DNA from: Methylohalomonas lacus | GTDB lineage: Bacteria > Pseudomonadota > Gammaproteobacteria > Methylohalomonadales > Methylohalomonadaceae | NCBI RefSeq assembly: GCF_024808875.1 | Contig: NZ_JANUCT010000003.1 | Coordinates: 1-64,000, forward strand | Direction: 5' to 3' | Length of the DNA: 64,000 bases | Part shown: piece after piece, positions 1-7,304 of the stretch | Position numbering within the stretch: position 1 is the stretch's first letter | Layout of the letters: every line of letters begins with the position of its first letter | Position numbers and translations under genes: made by a program | Notes under the pieces: model-generated | Database searches by the model: none | Told to the model about the DNA's origin: nothing | Seen by the model: the letters and a program-made list of their open reading frames with translations, nothing else

Positions 1-69
1 CGTCTTGACCCCTTTCGCCAGCTCCGCCGCCAGCGCCTTCAGTTTGTCCTGATCCATTGTCTCTGCCAT
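1..69 (-). CDS. IS256-family transposase, N-terminal fragment (cut by window edge)
   Basis: Only the first 23 codons are inside the window. They begin MAETMDQDKLKALAAELAKG, which matches the usual N-terminus of one group of IS256-family (mutator-type DDE) transposases. A good Shine-Dalgarno sequence (AAGAGGAG on the minus strand) precedes the ATG. About 40 bp further upstream is an end-like sequence typical of the family, so the gene would be the transposase of an insertion sequence extending left of base 1. The catalytic part is not visible, so whether the element is intact cannot be judged. Confidence 0.7.
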   Translation of the reverse strand, partial: MAETMDQDKLKALAAELAKGVKT

Positions 70-105
70 TGATGGGCTCCTCTTGTACACTAGCACCAAT
101 GGGCA

Positions 106-131
106 GTTACACAATTTGATTTACAGGCTCC
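106..131 (-). repeat. Probable terminal inverted repeat of the IS256-family element
   Basis: Read on the minus strand this is GGAGCCTGTAAATCAAATTG followed by TGTAAC. IS256-group ends commonly carry a CCTGTAAA...ATTGTGTA core of this kind. It lies just upstream of the transposase start at 69, where the terminal repeat should be, so base ~131 is the likely element boundary. The other end and the target duplication lie outside the window. Confidence 0.55.
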
Positions 132-151
132 TTTCACCCCCCCCACCCCGA

Positions 152-175
152 CCCTTCCCCGTCAAGGGGGAGGGG
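152..175. repeat. GC-rich hairpin beside the IS end
   Basis: CCCTTCCCC and GGGGGAGGGG flank the loop GTCAA, giving a long, nearly perfect stem. No T-run follows on either strand, so it does not look like a normal intrinsic terminator. It sits between the IS end and the partial repeat copy at 195-302. It may be an unrelated intergenic palindrome. Confidence 0.5.
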
Positions 176-194
176 ATGAAATATGATTGGTCAA

Positions 195-302
195 CTGGTT
201 AATTGGTTATAGAAATTGAATTTTGTCCTTGACACCAAAACAAGGTCGGTCACGCTTTTTTAATCACTAATCACTAATCACTAATCACTAATCACCAATC
301 AA
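195..302. repeat. Dispersed repeat copy A (arm only) with heptamer array (TAATCAC)x5
   Basis: Bases 205-236 (GGTTATAGAAATTGAATTTT then GTCCTTGACACC) match 22071-22100 almost base for base apart from a 2-nt indel. Bases 261-295 are five perfect tandem copies of TAATCAC, followed by CAATCAA that runs into the end of ybdD. The same heptamer, in either orientation, borders the repeat copies near 15.7, 20.2 and 22.0 kb. This copy lacks the central pair of REP palindromes, so it is a partial member of that family. Confidence 0.7.
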
Positions 303-496
303 CAACACCGGTTCGGCCGGTTCCATTTGCGCTGCTGTTCGGCCTGAAAGAATTCGCGGCGGCTGAGTGGTTGCGTCTGGTCATCGTTATGGGCCGCGTA
401 CCAGTGCTCGAGATAGCGCTGGTAGGCGTCGTCGCCCGTGGCGTTGCGTACGCCGCGCCAGAAGGTAATCAGTTTCTGCCGCAATCGATCAAGCAT
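299..496 (-). CDS. ybdD: YbdD/YjiX-family small protein (CstA partner)
   Basis: A 65-residue protein starting MLDRLRQKL with the family signature GDDAYQRYL near the middle and a C-terminal KWNRPNRCC. YbdD/YjiX proteins of this length are almost always encoded directly after CstA/BtsT-type pyruvate transporters, and their exact role is unsettled. The ATG at 496 was chosen because it overlaps the cstA stop in an ATGCTTGA arrangement, which suggests translational coupling. Longer in-frame starts would lie well inside cstA. The end of the gene abuts the TAATCAC array. Confidence 0.88.
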   Translation of the reverse strand: MLDRLRQKLITFWRGVRNATGDDAYQRYLEHWYAAHNDDQTQPLSRREFFQAEQQRKWNRPNRCC

Positions 497-2555
497 GCTC
501 GGGCAACTGGGTCCTGACATAGGGCGCCTCCGAGGAGGGTCTTTGTGACCGGCCGCTGATCTCACGATAGCACACGCGCAGGGTTTCCAGTACCAGCACC
601 CAGGTGGTCAGCAGGAAGAACACGGTCATACCGGCATTGATGCGGTTGTTGAAGATCAGTTGCGGTGCGTGCTCGAGCATCTCGCCGCTGAGTTCTCCAG
701 CCTGCAGCTGGGCGCTCAGGTGATTGGCCTGGGCGAGAAAGCCGATGGCGACGTCGGGACTGAAAAGCTTCTGCCAGGCGGCGCTGCTGGTGACGATGAC
801 CAGCCAAACCAGGGGTAAACCCGTCACCCAGGCGTAGCGCAGTTTGCCTGATTTAATGAGGATGGTCGTGCCGACGCACAGCGCGATCGCTGCCAGCATC
901 TGGTTGGATATGCCGAACAGGGGCCACAGGCTGTTGATGCCGCCGCGTGGATCGATGGTGCCCATGTAGAGGAAGTAGCCCCAGGCGGCGACCACCAGTG
1001 CCGAGGCCATCAGTACGCCCGGATACCAGCTCGTCTCGCCGAACTTCGGCCAGATGTTGCCGATGAGGTCCTGCAGCATGAAGCGGGCAACGCGGGTGCC
1101 GGAGTCGAGCGTGGTGAGAATGAACAGCGCCTCGAACATGATGGCGAAGTGATACCACAGCGCCGGCAGCATGCCGCCGAAGGCGCCGGAAAAGATGCTG
1201 GCCATGCCGACCGCCAGCGATGGTGCGCCGCCGGTACGCGCAAACAGCGTTTCTTCGCCCATCTGGCCGGCCAGTTCCTGCATCTCGGCGATGGTGACCG
1301 TATAGCCCATCGCGGAAATGTTGGCCACCGCCTCGGCGCCGCTGCCGACGACACCGGCCGGACTGTTGATGGCAAAGAATATCCCTGGTTCCAGTACGCA
1401 GGCAGCGATCATGGCCATGATGCCGACGAACGATTCCATGACCATGCCGCCGTAGCCGATGAAGCGGGCCTCGCTTTCATTGCTTACCAGCTTCGGTGTG
1501 GTGCCGGAGGCGATTAGCGCATGAAAGCCGGAGATCGCGCCGCAGGCAATGGTAATGAACACGAACGGAAACAGGGTGCCGGCGAAGATCGGACCGGTGC
1601 CATCGATGAACTGGGTGACAGCCGGCATCTTGATCTCGGGCTGCAGGAGGATGATGGCGATGGCCAGTGCGAAGATGGTACCGATCTTCATGAACGTCGA
1701 CAGGTAGTCACGCGGCGCCAGCAGCAGCCATACCGGTACGACGGCGGCGGCAAAGCCGTAGGCGATCAACAGCAGGGCCATGGTCGGACCGTCGTAGTTG
1801 AACCAGTGACCGATGCCCCAGCTTTCCACCCAGCCACCGGCAACTACCGCACCCAGCAACAGGGCCACGCCAATGGCGGTTGATTCGAGGATGCGTCCCG
1901 GCCGCAGGTTGCGCATGTAAAGACCGATGAGGATGGCGATGGGTATCGACAGGCCGACCGTGAACGTGCTCCAGGGGCTGTGCATCATCGCCTTGACGAT
2001 GACGAGCCCGAGCACCGCGATGAGAATGATCATGATGGTCATGACACCGACCAGCGCAACCGCGCCGCCCAATGGGCCGAGTTCATCACGTGCTATCTGG
2101 CCGAGCGAGCGGCCGTTGCGGCGCATGGAGAAAAACAGCGTGACGAAGTCCTGGACGCAGCCGCCAAGCACGGCGCCGACCAGGATCCACAGGGTGCCGG
2201 GCAGGTAACCGAACTGTGCTGCCAGGGTCGGACCGATCAGCGGGCCGGGACCGGAGATGGCGGCAAAGTGATGGCCGAAGACGACCCACTTGTTGGTCGG
2301 CACGAAGTCGCGGCCGTTGTTGAAACGCTCGGCCGGTGTGGCGCGGCTGGCATCGACGGCCAGCACCTTGGCGGCAATGAAGGCACTGTAGAAGCGATAG
2401 CCAATGGCGTAGACGCAGATGGCGGCGACGATGAACCAGACACTGTTGATGGACTCGCCGCGGTGCAGGGCGATGGCGCCGATGGCGCCGGCGCCGGCCA
2501 GGGCGACGCTGAGCCAGACAAGAGTCTTGAGTAACGTGGTACGTGTCAAAGGCAT
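489..2555 (-). CDS. cstA: Carbon starvation protein CstA, pyruvate/peptide transporter
   Basis: A 688-residue, highly hydrophobic inner-membrane protein of the usual CstA length. It has about 18 membrane segments and family blocks such as NKWVVFGHHFAAISGPGPL and GPTLAAQFGYLPG in the first 130 residues, and TLDSGTRVARFMLQD near residue 490. CstA/BtsT proteins import pyruvate, and in some species peptides, when carbon is scarce. The gene is followed, with overlap, by ybdD, the standard two-gene unit. A promoter would lie in the 212-bp gap shared with the divergent symporter gene; no clear CRP site was recognised there. Confidence 0.93.
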   Translation of the reverse strand: MPLTRTTLLKTLVWLSVALAGAGAIGAIALHRGESINSVWFIVAAICVYAIGYRFYSAFIAAKVLAVDASRATPAERFNNGRDFVPTNKWVVFGHHFAAISGPGPLIGPTLAAQFGYLPGTLWILVGAVLGGCVQDFVTLFFSMRRNGRSLGQIARDELGPLGGAVALVGVMTIMIILIAVLGLVIVKAMMHSPWSTFTVGLSIPIAILIGLYMRNLRPGRILESTAIGVALLLGAVVAGGWVESWGIGHWFNYDGPTMALLLIAYGFAAAVVPVWLLLAPRDYLSTFMKIGTIFALAIAIILLQPEIKMPAVTQFIDGTGPIFAGTLFPFVFITIACGAISGFHALIASGTTPKLVSNESEARFIGYGGMVMESFVGIMAMIAACVLEPGIFFAINSPAGVVGSGAEAVANISAMGYTVTIAEMQELAGQMGEETLFARTGGAPSLAVGMASIFSGAFGGMLPALWYHFAIMFEALFILTTLDSGTRVARFMLQDLIGNIWPKFGETSWYPGVLMASALVVAAWGYFLYMGTIDPRGGINSLWPLFGISNQMLAAIALCVGTTILIKSGKLRYAWVTGLPLVWLVIVTSSAAWQKLFSPDVAIGFLAQANHLSAQLQAGELSGEMLEHAPQLIFNNRINAGMTVFFLLTTWVLVLETLRVCYREISGRSQRPSSEAPYVRTQLPEHA

Positions 2556-2767
2556 GCTGGTAACTGGTTGTTCTGATTATGGCGTTTGCCGGGCGGCTGC
2601 GGTCCGCAGGCAGCCGGGGCAGCCGGTTATTTTTCGACGCAGTGTAATCAGAATCGGGCCGTTTGGGTACCGGGGTGTTTTTGATTGCCGCCGGGCGAGG
2701 CCGTATCATTCCCGCTTCGCCGCCGCGCTGCCGGCGGGCAATCAACAGCAATCAAGGGAGAAGGGGT

Positions 2768-4174
2768 TTGAACGCGGTACTGTTGGGGGTTGTGGTCTAT
2801 GTCGTCATCCAGTTCGCTGTAGGCCTGCTGGTATCACGGCATATCGCCGACGAGAAGGATTATCTGCTCGCCGGACGGCGGCTGGGACTCGGTCTGGCAA
2901 CATTCACCGTATTTGCGACCTGGTTCGGTGCCGAGACGGTGGTCGGTTCGGCCGGCAATATCTACAGCACCGGCCTGACTGGCGATACCGCCGAACCGTT
3001 CGCCTATGCGTTGTGCTTGGTCCTGCTCGGCCTGTTTTTCGCCGCGCGGCTGTGGCGCAACAATTACACCACATTCGGCGACTTCTTCGAGCAGCGCTAT
3101 TCCAGCGGTGTCGGCCGCCTGTTCGTATTCCTGGTAGTACCTGCCGGTGTGCTGTGGGCGGCCGCCCAGGTGCGCGCGTTTGGCCAGGTGGTCAGCGTCA
3201 TCTCCGATGTCGACACAAATGTCGCGATCACGATCGCCGCCGCCGTAGTGGTCATCTATACCGCCGCCGGCGGTCTCATGGCCACCGCCGTGACCGACGT
3301 GATCCAGGGTCTGGCCCTGCTGATCGGGCTGCTGGTGCTGTATTTCGCGGTGGTGGGTGACATCGGCGGCTTCCAGGCCGGAATCGACATGATCGATCCG
3401 CAGCGGCTGCAGTTCTTCTCGGCCCCGGACATGACCACCTGGCAATTGATCGAGTCCTGGGCGATACCAATCTGTGGCGCCACCCTGGCCGCCGAGGCGA
3501 TCGCCCGCATCCTCGGTGCGCGTTCGGCCTCTACCGCACGCAATGCGGCCGTGCTGGGTGGCCTGCTGTATTTCACGGTGGGGCTGATTCCGGTATTTCT
3601 CGGTCTCATTGGGCCGCAGTTGGTGCCGGGCCTGGACGATCCGGAACAGATCGTGCCGACGCTGGCGCGCGACTATCTATCAACCTTCGCCTACATCGTT
3701 TTTACCGGTGCGCTGATCTCGGCCATCCTGTCGACTGTCGACAGCGCGTTACTGGCCGCCGGTGGTCTCGTTTCGCACAACGTCATCGTATCGTTGCGAC
3801 CGCAGATCGATGCCCGTGGCAAACTGCTGGCCGCGCGGACCACCGTCGTCGGGCTGGGTGTCATCGCCTATGTTCTGGCGCTGCAGTCCGGTAGTGTCTA
3901 TGAACTGATTGCCACGGCGGTGTCGTTCGGCACGGCCGGCGTGTTCATCTGCGGCGTCATCGGTCTGTTCACAGCCGTCGGCGGCCGTTATGCCGCCTAT
4001 GCGGCACTGCTCACCGGCGCCATCGTCTGGTTTATCGGTCAGTACCTGGCCGGCTGGAGCACGCCCTATATCGTTTCCCTGGCGACCGCATTGCTGGCCT
4101 ACCTGCTGGCGGCGTTGTTCGAACAGCGCGCTGCGCCCGGCCATCAGCCAACCGGTTCGCGAGCCCGGGCATGA
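2768..4174 (+). CDS. Sodium:solute symporter (SSS family)
   Basis: About 468 residues with the SSS (SLC5-like) core. The first segment is followed by DYLLAGRRLGLGLATFTVFA and WFGAETVVGSAGNIY, and later by an STVDSALLAAGG block typical of the sodium-binding region. Thirteen or so membrane segments are predicted by eye. The TTG at 2768 was chosen because GGGAGAAGGGG lies just ahead of it and the protein then begins directly with the first membrane segment; the in-frame ATG further upstream would add an unrelated basic leader. The substrate is unknown. The stop overlaps the next gene (ATGA), so it is the first gene of a three-gene transport operon. Confidence 0.85.
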   Translation: MNAVLLGVVVYVVIQFAVGLLVSRHIADEKDYLLAGRRLGLGLATFTVFATWFGAETVVGSAGNIYSTGLTGDTAEPFAYALCLVLLGLFFAARLWRNNYTTFGDFFEQRYSSGVGRLFVFLVVPAGVLWAAAQVRAFGQVVSVISDVDTNVAITIAAAVVVIYTAAGGLMATAVTDVIQGLALLIGLLVLYFAVVGDIGGFQAGIDMIDPQRLQFFSAPDMTTWQLIESWAIPICGATLAAEAIARILGARSASTARNAAVLGGLLYFTVGLIPVFLGLIGPQLVPGLDDPEQIVPTLARDYLSTFAYIVFTGALISAILSTVDSALLAAGGLVSHNVIVSLRPQIDARGKLLAARTTVVGLGVIAYVLALQSGSVYELIATAVSFGTAGVFICGVIGLFTAVGGRYAAYAALLTGAIVWFIGQYLAGWSTPYIVSLATALLAYLLAALFEQRAAPGHQPTGSRARA

Positions 4175-5280
4175 ACGATCCGCAGGCGACCCAGCCGATC
4201 GTGGTGCACAGCCACAGGGGCTGGCGTTGCCTGCGTTACGGCCTGCTGGTCTTGCTTGCTGTACCACTGCTGCTACTGCTACTGGTCGCCGTCGGCGTCA
4301 TCAAGCACGTTCATGAACGCGGTTTCTTCGCGCCGGTCTGGGGACCGGATGCGGCTGTCTACTTCGTCGAGCGTGAGACTCGCGGCTGGGTCTTCGATCT
4401 CGACGGTTCGCTGCTGGGACTGGGTAGCGACGCGGCCGCCCACTGGAGCTGGGTGGTCGCTGACGCGGTCAGCGTGCGCCGTTTGCAGCCGCTGGGGCAG
4501 CAGCTGACGACGCTGCGGCGCTGGGACGACACGCCAGTGGCCGGACGCCTGTTGCGAACCAGCCCGCAGGCCGTGTTCGGTGTCCTGCTGGCCACACTGA
4601 AAACCCATGGCGGTTTGAGCTTCAGCGTCAACATCAGCGTGCCCGCAGCAGATGCGGGCTTCGATCTGCAACGCCAGCGAGCCCTTTTCACCGGTCGCGG
4701 TGACAACGTCATTCGCCAGCAACGGGAACTGCTGGCCGTGCCCGGCGCCGGTTTCTATCCGGCGGCGATCATCAGCACGCGCGACAATCGCGATTACAGC
4801 GTACTGCTCAGCAATGATGTATTTGCCACGCTCTATCCCGATGGTCTCGACAGCAAGCTGCTGCAGCAGCTGTCGCGGCGCGAGCACATTGAAACGCAGC
4901 AGAACGTGCTTGCCCGCCGCGAGCGATTGATCGAGACCTATCAAGACGACGGACTGTCCATCGAGGCGGCGCGACAGCGGGCCGACAGGATCCTGGCGGA
5001 TGATGGTTACCGCATCATGGAACCGCAATTGATCGCCATGCCCGTTTCCGAACCGGCCGCTGACGAGCGTGTCTTTCGCATCGATCGCAGCACGTTCGCA
5101 GCCGGTCATTTCGCCGATATCGCCGCGGCAATAGCCCGTCCCGGGCAGCCGGCGACCAAACAGGCGCAGCCCTATGCCGGTCTCGGCGCGGCGGCACTGA
5201 ACGACTGGCTGGCGGCCGATGAGGTCAGCTGGGTGGTGACGGTAGAGGATCGCTACTACCGTCTGTTACTGCACTACTGA
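4171..5280 (+). CDS. Unknown membrane-anchored protein between two symporter genes
   Basis: A 369-residue protein that I do not recognise. Residues ~18-45 form one very hydrophobic segment (LLVLLAVPLLLLLLVAVGV) after a short cytoplasmic start, so the remaining ~320 residues probably lie in the periplasm. The soluble part has a repeated W..V pattern early (GWVFDLDGS, HWSWVVADAVSV) and a charged helical stretch near residues 230-285. The start overlaps the symporter stop by four bases, and the SLC13 gene starts 2 bp after the stop. This implies co-expression and perhaps an accessory role in uptake, which is inference. Confidence 0.7.
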   Translation: MNDPQATQPIVVHSHRGWRCLRYGLLVLLAVPLLLLLLVAVGVIKHVHERGFFAPVWGPDAAVYFVERETRGWVFDLDGSLLGLGSDAAAHWSWVVADAVSVRRLQPLGQQLTTLRRWDDTPVAGRLLRTSPQAVFGVLLATLKTHGGLSFSVNISVPAADAGFDLQRQRALFTGRGDNVIRQQRELLAVPGAGFYPAAIISTRDNRDYSVLLSNDVFATLYPDGLDSKLLQQLSRREHIETQQNVLARRERLIETYQDDGLSIEAARQRADRILADDGYRIMEPQLIAMPVSEPAADERVFRIDRSTFAAGHFADIAAAIARPGQPATKQAQPYAGLGAAALNDWLAADEVSWVVTVEDRYYRLLLHY

Positions 5281-5282
5281 CG

Positions 5283-6731
5283 ATGGCCAAATTCGTGTCA
5301 TATCGCCAGCAAATGGGGATCTGGATCGGGCCGGGGCTGTTTTTGCTGGTGTTGTTCCTGCCGGCCGGCGACATGCCCGATGCGGCGCAGGCGGTTGCAG
5401 CCGTGACTGTGCTGATGGCGACCTGGTGGATTGCCGAAGTCCTGCCGCTGGCGGCGACGGCGTTGTTGCCGCTGGTGTTGTTTCCGTTGCTCGAGGTCAC
5501 GCCGGTCGCCGCGGTCAGTGCCGCCTATGCGCACCACCTGGTTTTTCTGTTCCTCGGCGGTTTCATGATCGCGGTGACGGTGGAACGCTGGCAACTGCAC
5601 CGGCGGCTGGCATTACTGACACTGCGACGCATCGGTGACAGCCCGACGCGACTGCTGCTCGGTTTCATGCTGGTTACGGCATTTTTATCGATGTGGATCA
5701 GCAACACCGCGACGGTGCTGATGATGGTGCCGATCGCCAGCGCCATCGCCAGTCGTTTCATCAACACCGATGGCGTTGATGAAACGCCGGCACTGGCGAC
5801 GCCGCTGTTGCTGGGTATTGCCTACGCCGCTTCGATCGGCGGCATCGCCACGCTGATTGGTACGCCGCCCAATGCAATCCTGGCGGCTATGGTCGAGTCG
5901 CACTATGACATCACCATCAGTTTTGCCGACTGGATGGCCTTCGGCTTGCCATTCGCGGCTGTATTTCTGTTGCTGGCCTGGCTCTATCTGAAGTTCACCT
6001 GGCTGCGCGACAGCTGGCAGTCGAATACCGGCGGTGCTGACGTGATCGATACGGAACTGCGCCAGCTTGGGCGGCTCAGCCGGGCCGAGCGGCGCGTGCT
6101 GTTCGTTTTCCTGTGCGTGGCGGTGGCCTGGGTGCTGCGCGGCTTTGTACCGTTCGCTTGGGCCACACGCATAGGCGATTCGACCATTGCCGTGGCCGGG
6201 GCGCTGGCGCTGTTCATGTTGCCGGCTGGCGATGGTCGGCGGCTGCTTGACTGGGACACTGCGAAGACCATTCCCTGGGGCGTATTGCTGCTGTTCGGCG
6301 GCGGTTTCGCGTTGGCTAGCGGTTTCGAGGACAGCGGCCTGTCGGTCTGGATCGGCCAGCACCTGCTGGTCTTCGAACACGCCGGTCCAGTGTTGATGGT
6401 GACGTTGACGGCACTGCTGGTAAAGTTCCTGACCGAGGTGACATCAAATACAGCGACGGCAACACTGCTGATCCCGATCATGGCCGGCCTGGGCGAGGCC
6501 ATTGGTATTGAGCCACTGGTACTGATGACTACCACGGCGGTATCGGCATCGCTGGCCTTCATGCTGCCGGTGGCGACACCCCCGAACGCGATTGTCTTTG
6601 CCACGCCTTACGTTAGCGTACCGATCATGGCGCGTGCCGGACTGTGGCTGAACCTGATCGCCATTCCGGTCACGACGCTGTTTATCATTCTATTACTGCC
6701 ATTGGTCTGGGACATTTCGCTGTTGCGCTAA
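5283..6731 (+). CDS. SLC13/DASS-family sodium:dicarboxylate-type symporter
   Basis: A 482-residue membrane protein with the two sodium-coordinating SNT clamshell motifs of the DASS family: SNTATVLMM near residue 140 and TSNTATATLL near residue 388. Each is followed by its hairpin-loop proline motif (IGTPPNAIL and VATPPNAIV). Family members import succinate, malate, citrate or sulfate coupled to sodium; the substrate here cannot be read from the sequence. The gene is last in the operon with the SSS symporter and the unknown anchored protein. Confidence 0.88.
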   Translation: MAKFVSYRQQMGIWIGPGLFLLVLFLPAGDMPDAAQAVAAVTVLMATWWIAEVLPLAATALLPLVLFPLLEVTPVAAVSAAYAHHLVFLFLGGFMIAVTVERWQLHRRLALLTLRRIGDSPTRLLLGFMLVTAFLSMWISNTATVLMMVPIASAIASRFINTDGVDETPALATPLLLGIAYAASIGGIATLIGTPPNAILAAMVESHYDITISFADWMAFGLPFAAVFLLLAWLYLKFTWLRDSWQSNTGGADVIDTELRQLGRLSRAERRVLFVFLCVAVAWVLRGFVPFAWATRIGDSTIAVAGALALFMLPAGDGRRLLDWDTAKTIPWGVLLLFGGGFALASGFEDSGLSVWIGQHLLVFEHAGPVLMVTLTALLVKFLTEVTSNTATATLLIPIMAGLGEAIGIEPLVLMTTTAVSASLAFMLPVATPPNAIVFATPYVSVPIMARAGLWLNLIAIPVTTLFIILLLPLVWDISLLR

Positions 6732-6734
6732 AGG

Positions 6735-7289
6735 CTAGTCCAGATCCAGCCGTGGCTGTGTGCCGCGGTCATAGCGGATAATTCCGGCGGACAGTCGCGC
6801 CGTTGTATCTACTGCATGTGGTTGCAGGGTGCCCGCTTCGATGATGTGGCGAACCTCATGGCCGTTCAGTGTGAGATAGTCGCTGATCAGCCGGCGATGG
6901 CAATGTGCCGGGTGTTTCTCCGCACACAGGATGACGCAACGTTCACTCTTGCATGCCTGTATTAGAGCGTTGATCGTGTCACGGAACTCGCTGCTGTTCA
7001 TATGTGCCGCGAAACCGCGCAAGGCGTCATCGGCAAGCCCGCTGAAAGACTCATTATCGGTTGTGTTCTGTAGTCGACCACCAAGGACCTGGCCCTGCCA
7101 GTCATAACTGATGCCGTCCTGCTGCAGGGCCTGTTGCAGATTGCCGCGGTTGAACTGCGGCAGGCGGCGGGAACCCGGATGGCGCCGGATATCAACCAGC
7201 CTCTGGATGGCGTGATGCTGTAGCTGAACAATGAGCTCGCTGGCGCTGCGGTTGCTGTGACCGATCGTGTAAATGACGGTCGGCGTCAT
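6735..7289 (-). CDS. DUF488-family protein
   Basis: A 184-residue protein with the DUF488 hallmarks: a start of VIYTIGHSNRS, then LVDIRRHPGSRRLPQFN and, toward the end, CVILCAEKHPAHCHR with conserved Cys and His residues. DUF488 proteins are widespread in bacteria and have no established reaction. The gene converges on the SLC13 symporter gene with a 3-bp gap and lies 16 bp upstream of the next minus-strand feature's end, but that gene has its own direction-matched leader further away. No clear Shine-Dalgarno sequence precedes the start. Confidence 0.85.
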   Translation of the reverse strand: MTPTVIYTIGHSNRSASELIVQLQHHAIQRLVDIRRHPGSRRLPQFNRGNLQQALQQDGISYDWQGQVLGGRLQNTTDNESFSGLADDALRGFAAHMNSSEFRDTINALIQACKSERCVILCAEKHPAHCHRRLISDYLTLNGHEVRHIIEAGTLQPHAVDTTARLSAGIIRYDRGTQPRLDLD

Positions 7290-7304
7290 GGAAAAATATA
7301 CTGC

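Noticed and set aside
152-175. Rho-independent terminator for ybdD or the IS element
   Set aside because: Strong stem but no following T-run on either strand.
261-302. CRISPR-like array
   Set aside because: Seven-base direct tandem units with no spacers and no cas genes; a simple repeat.
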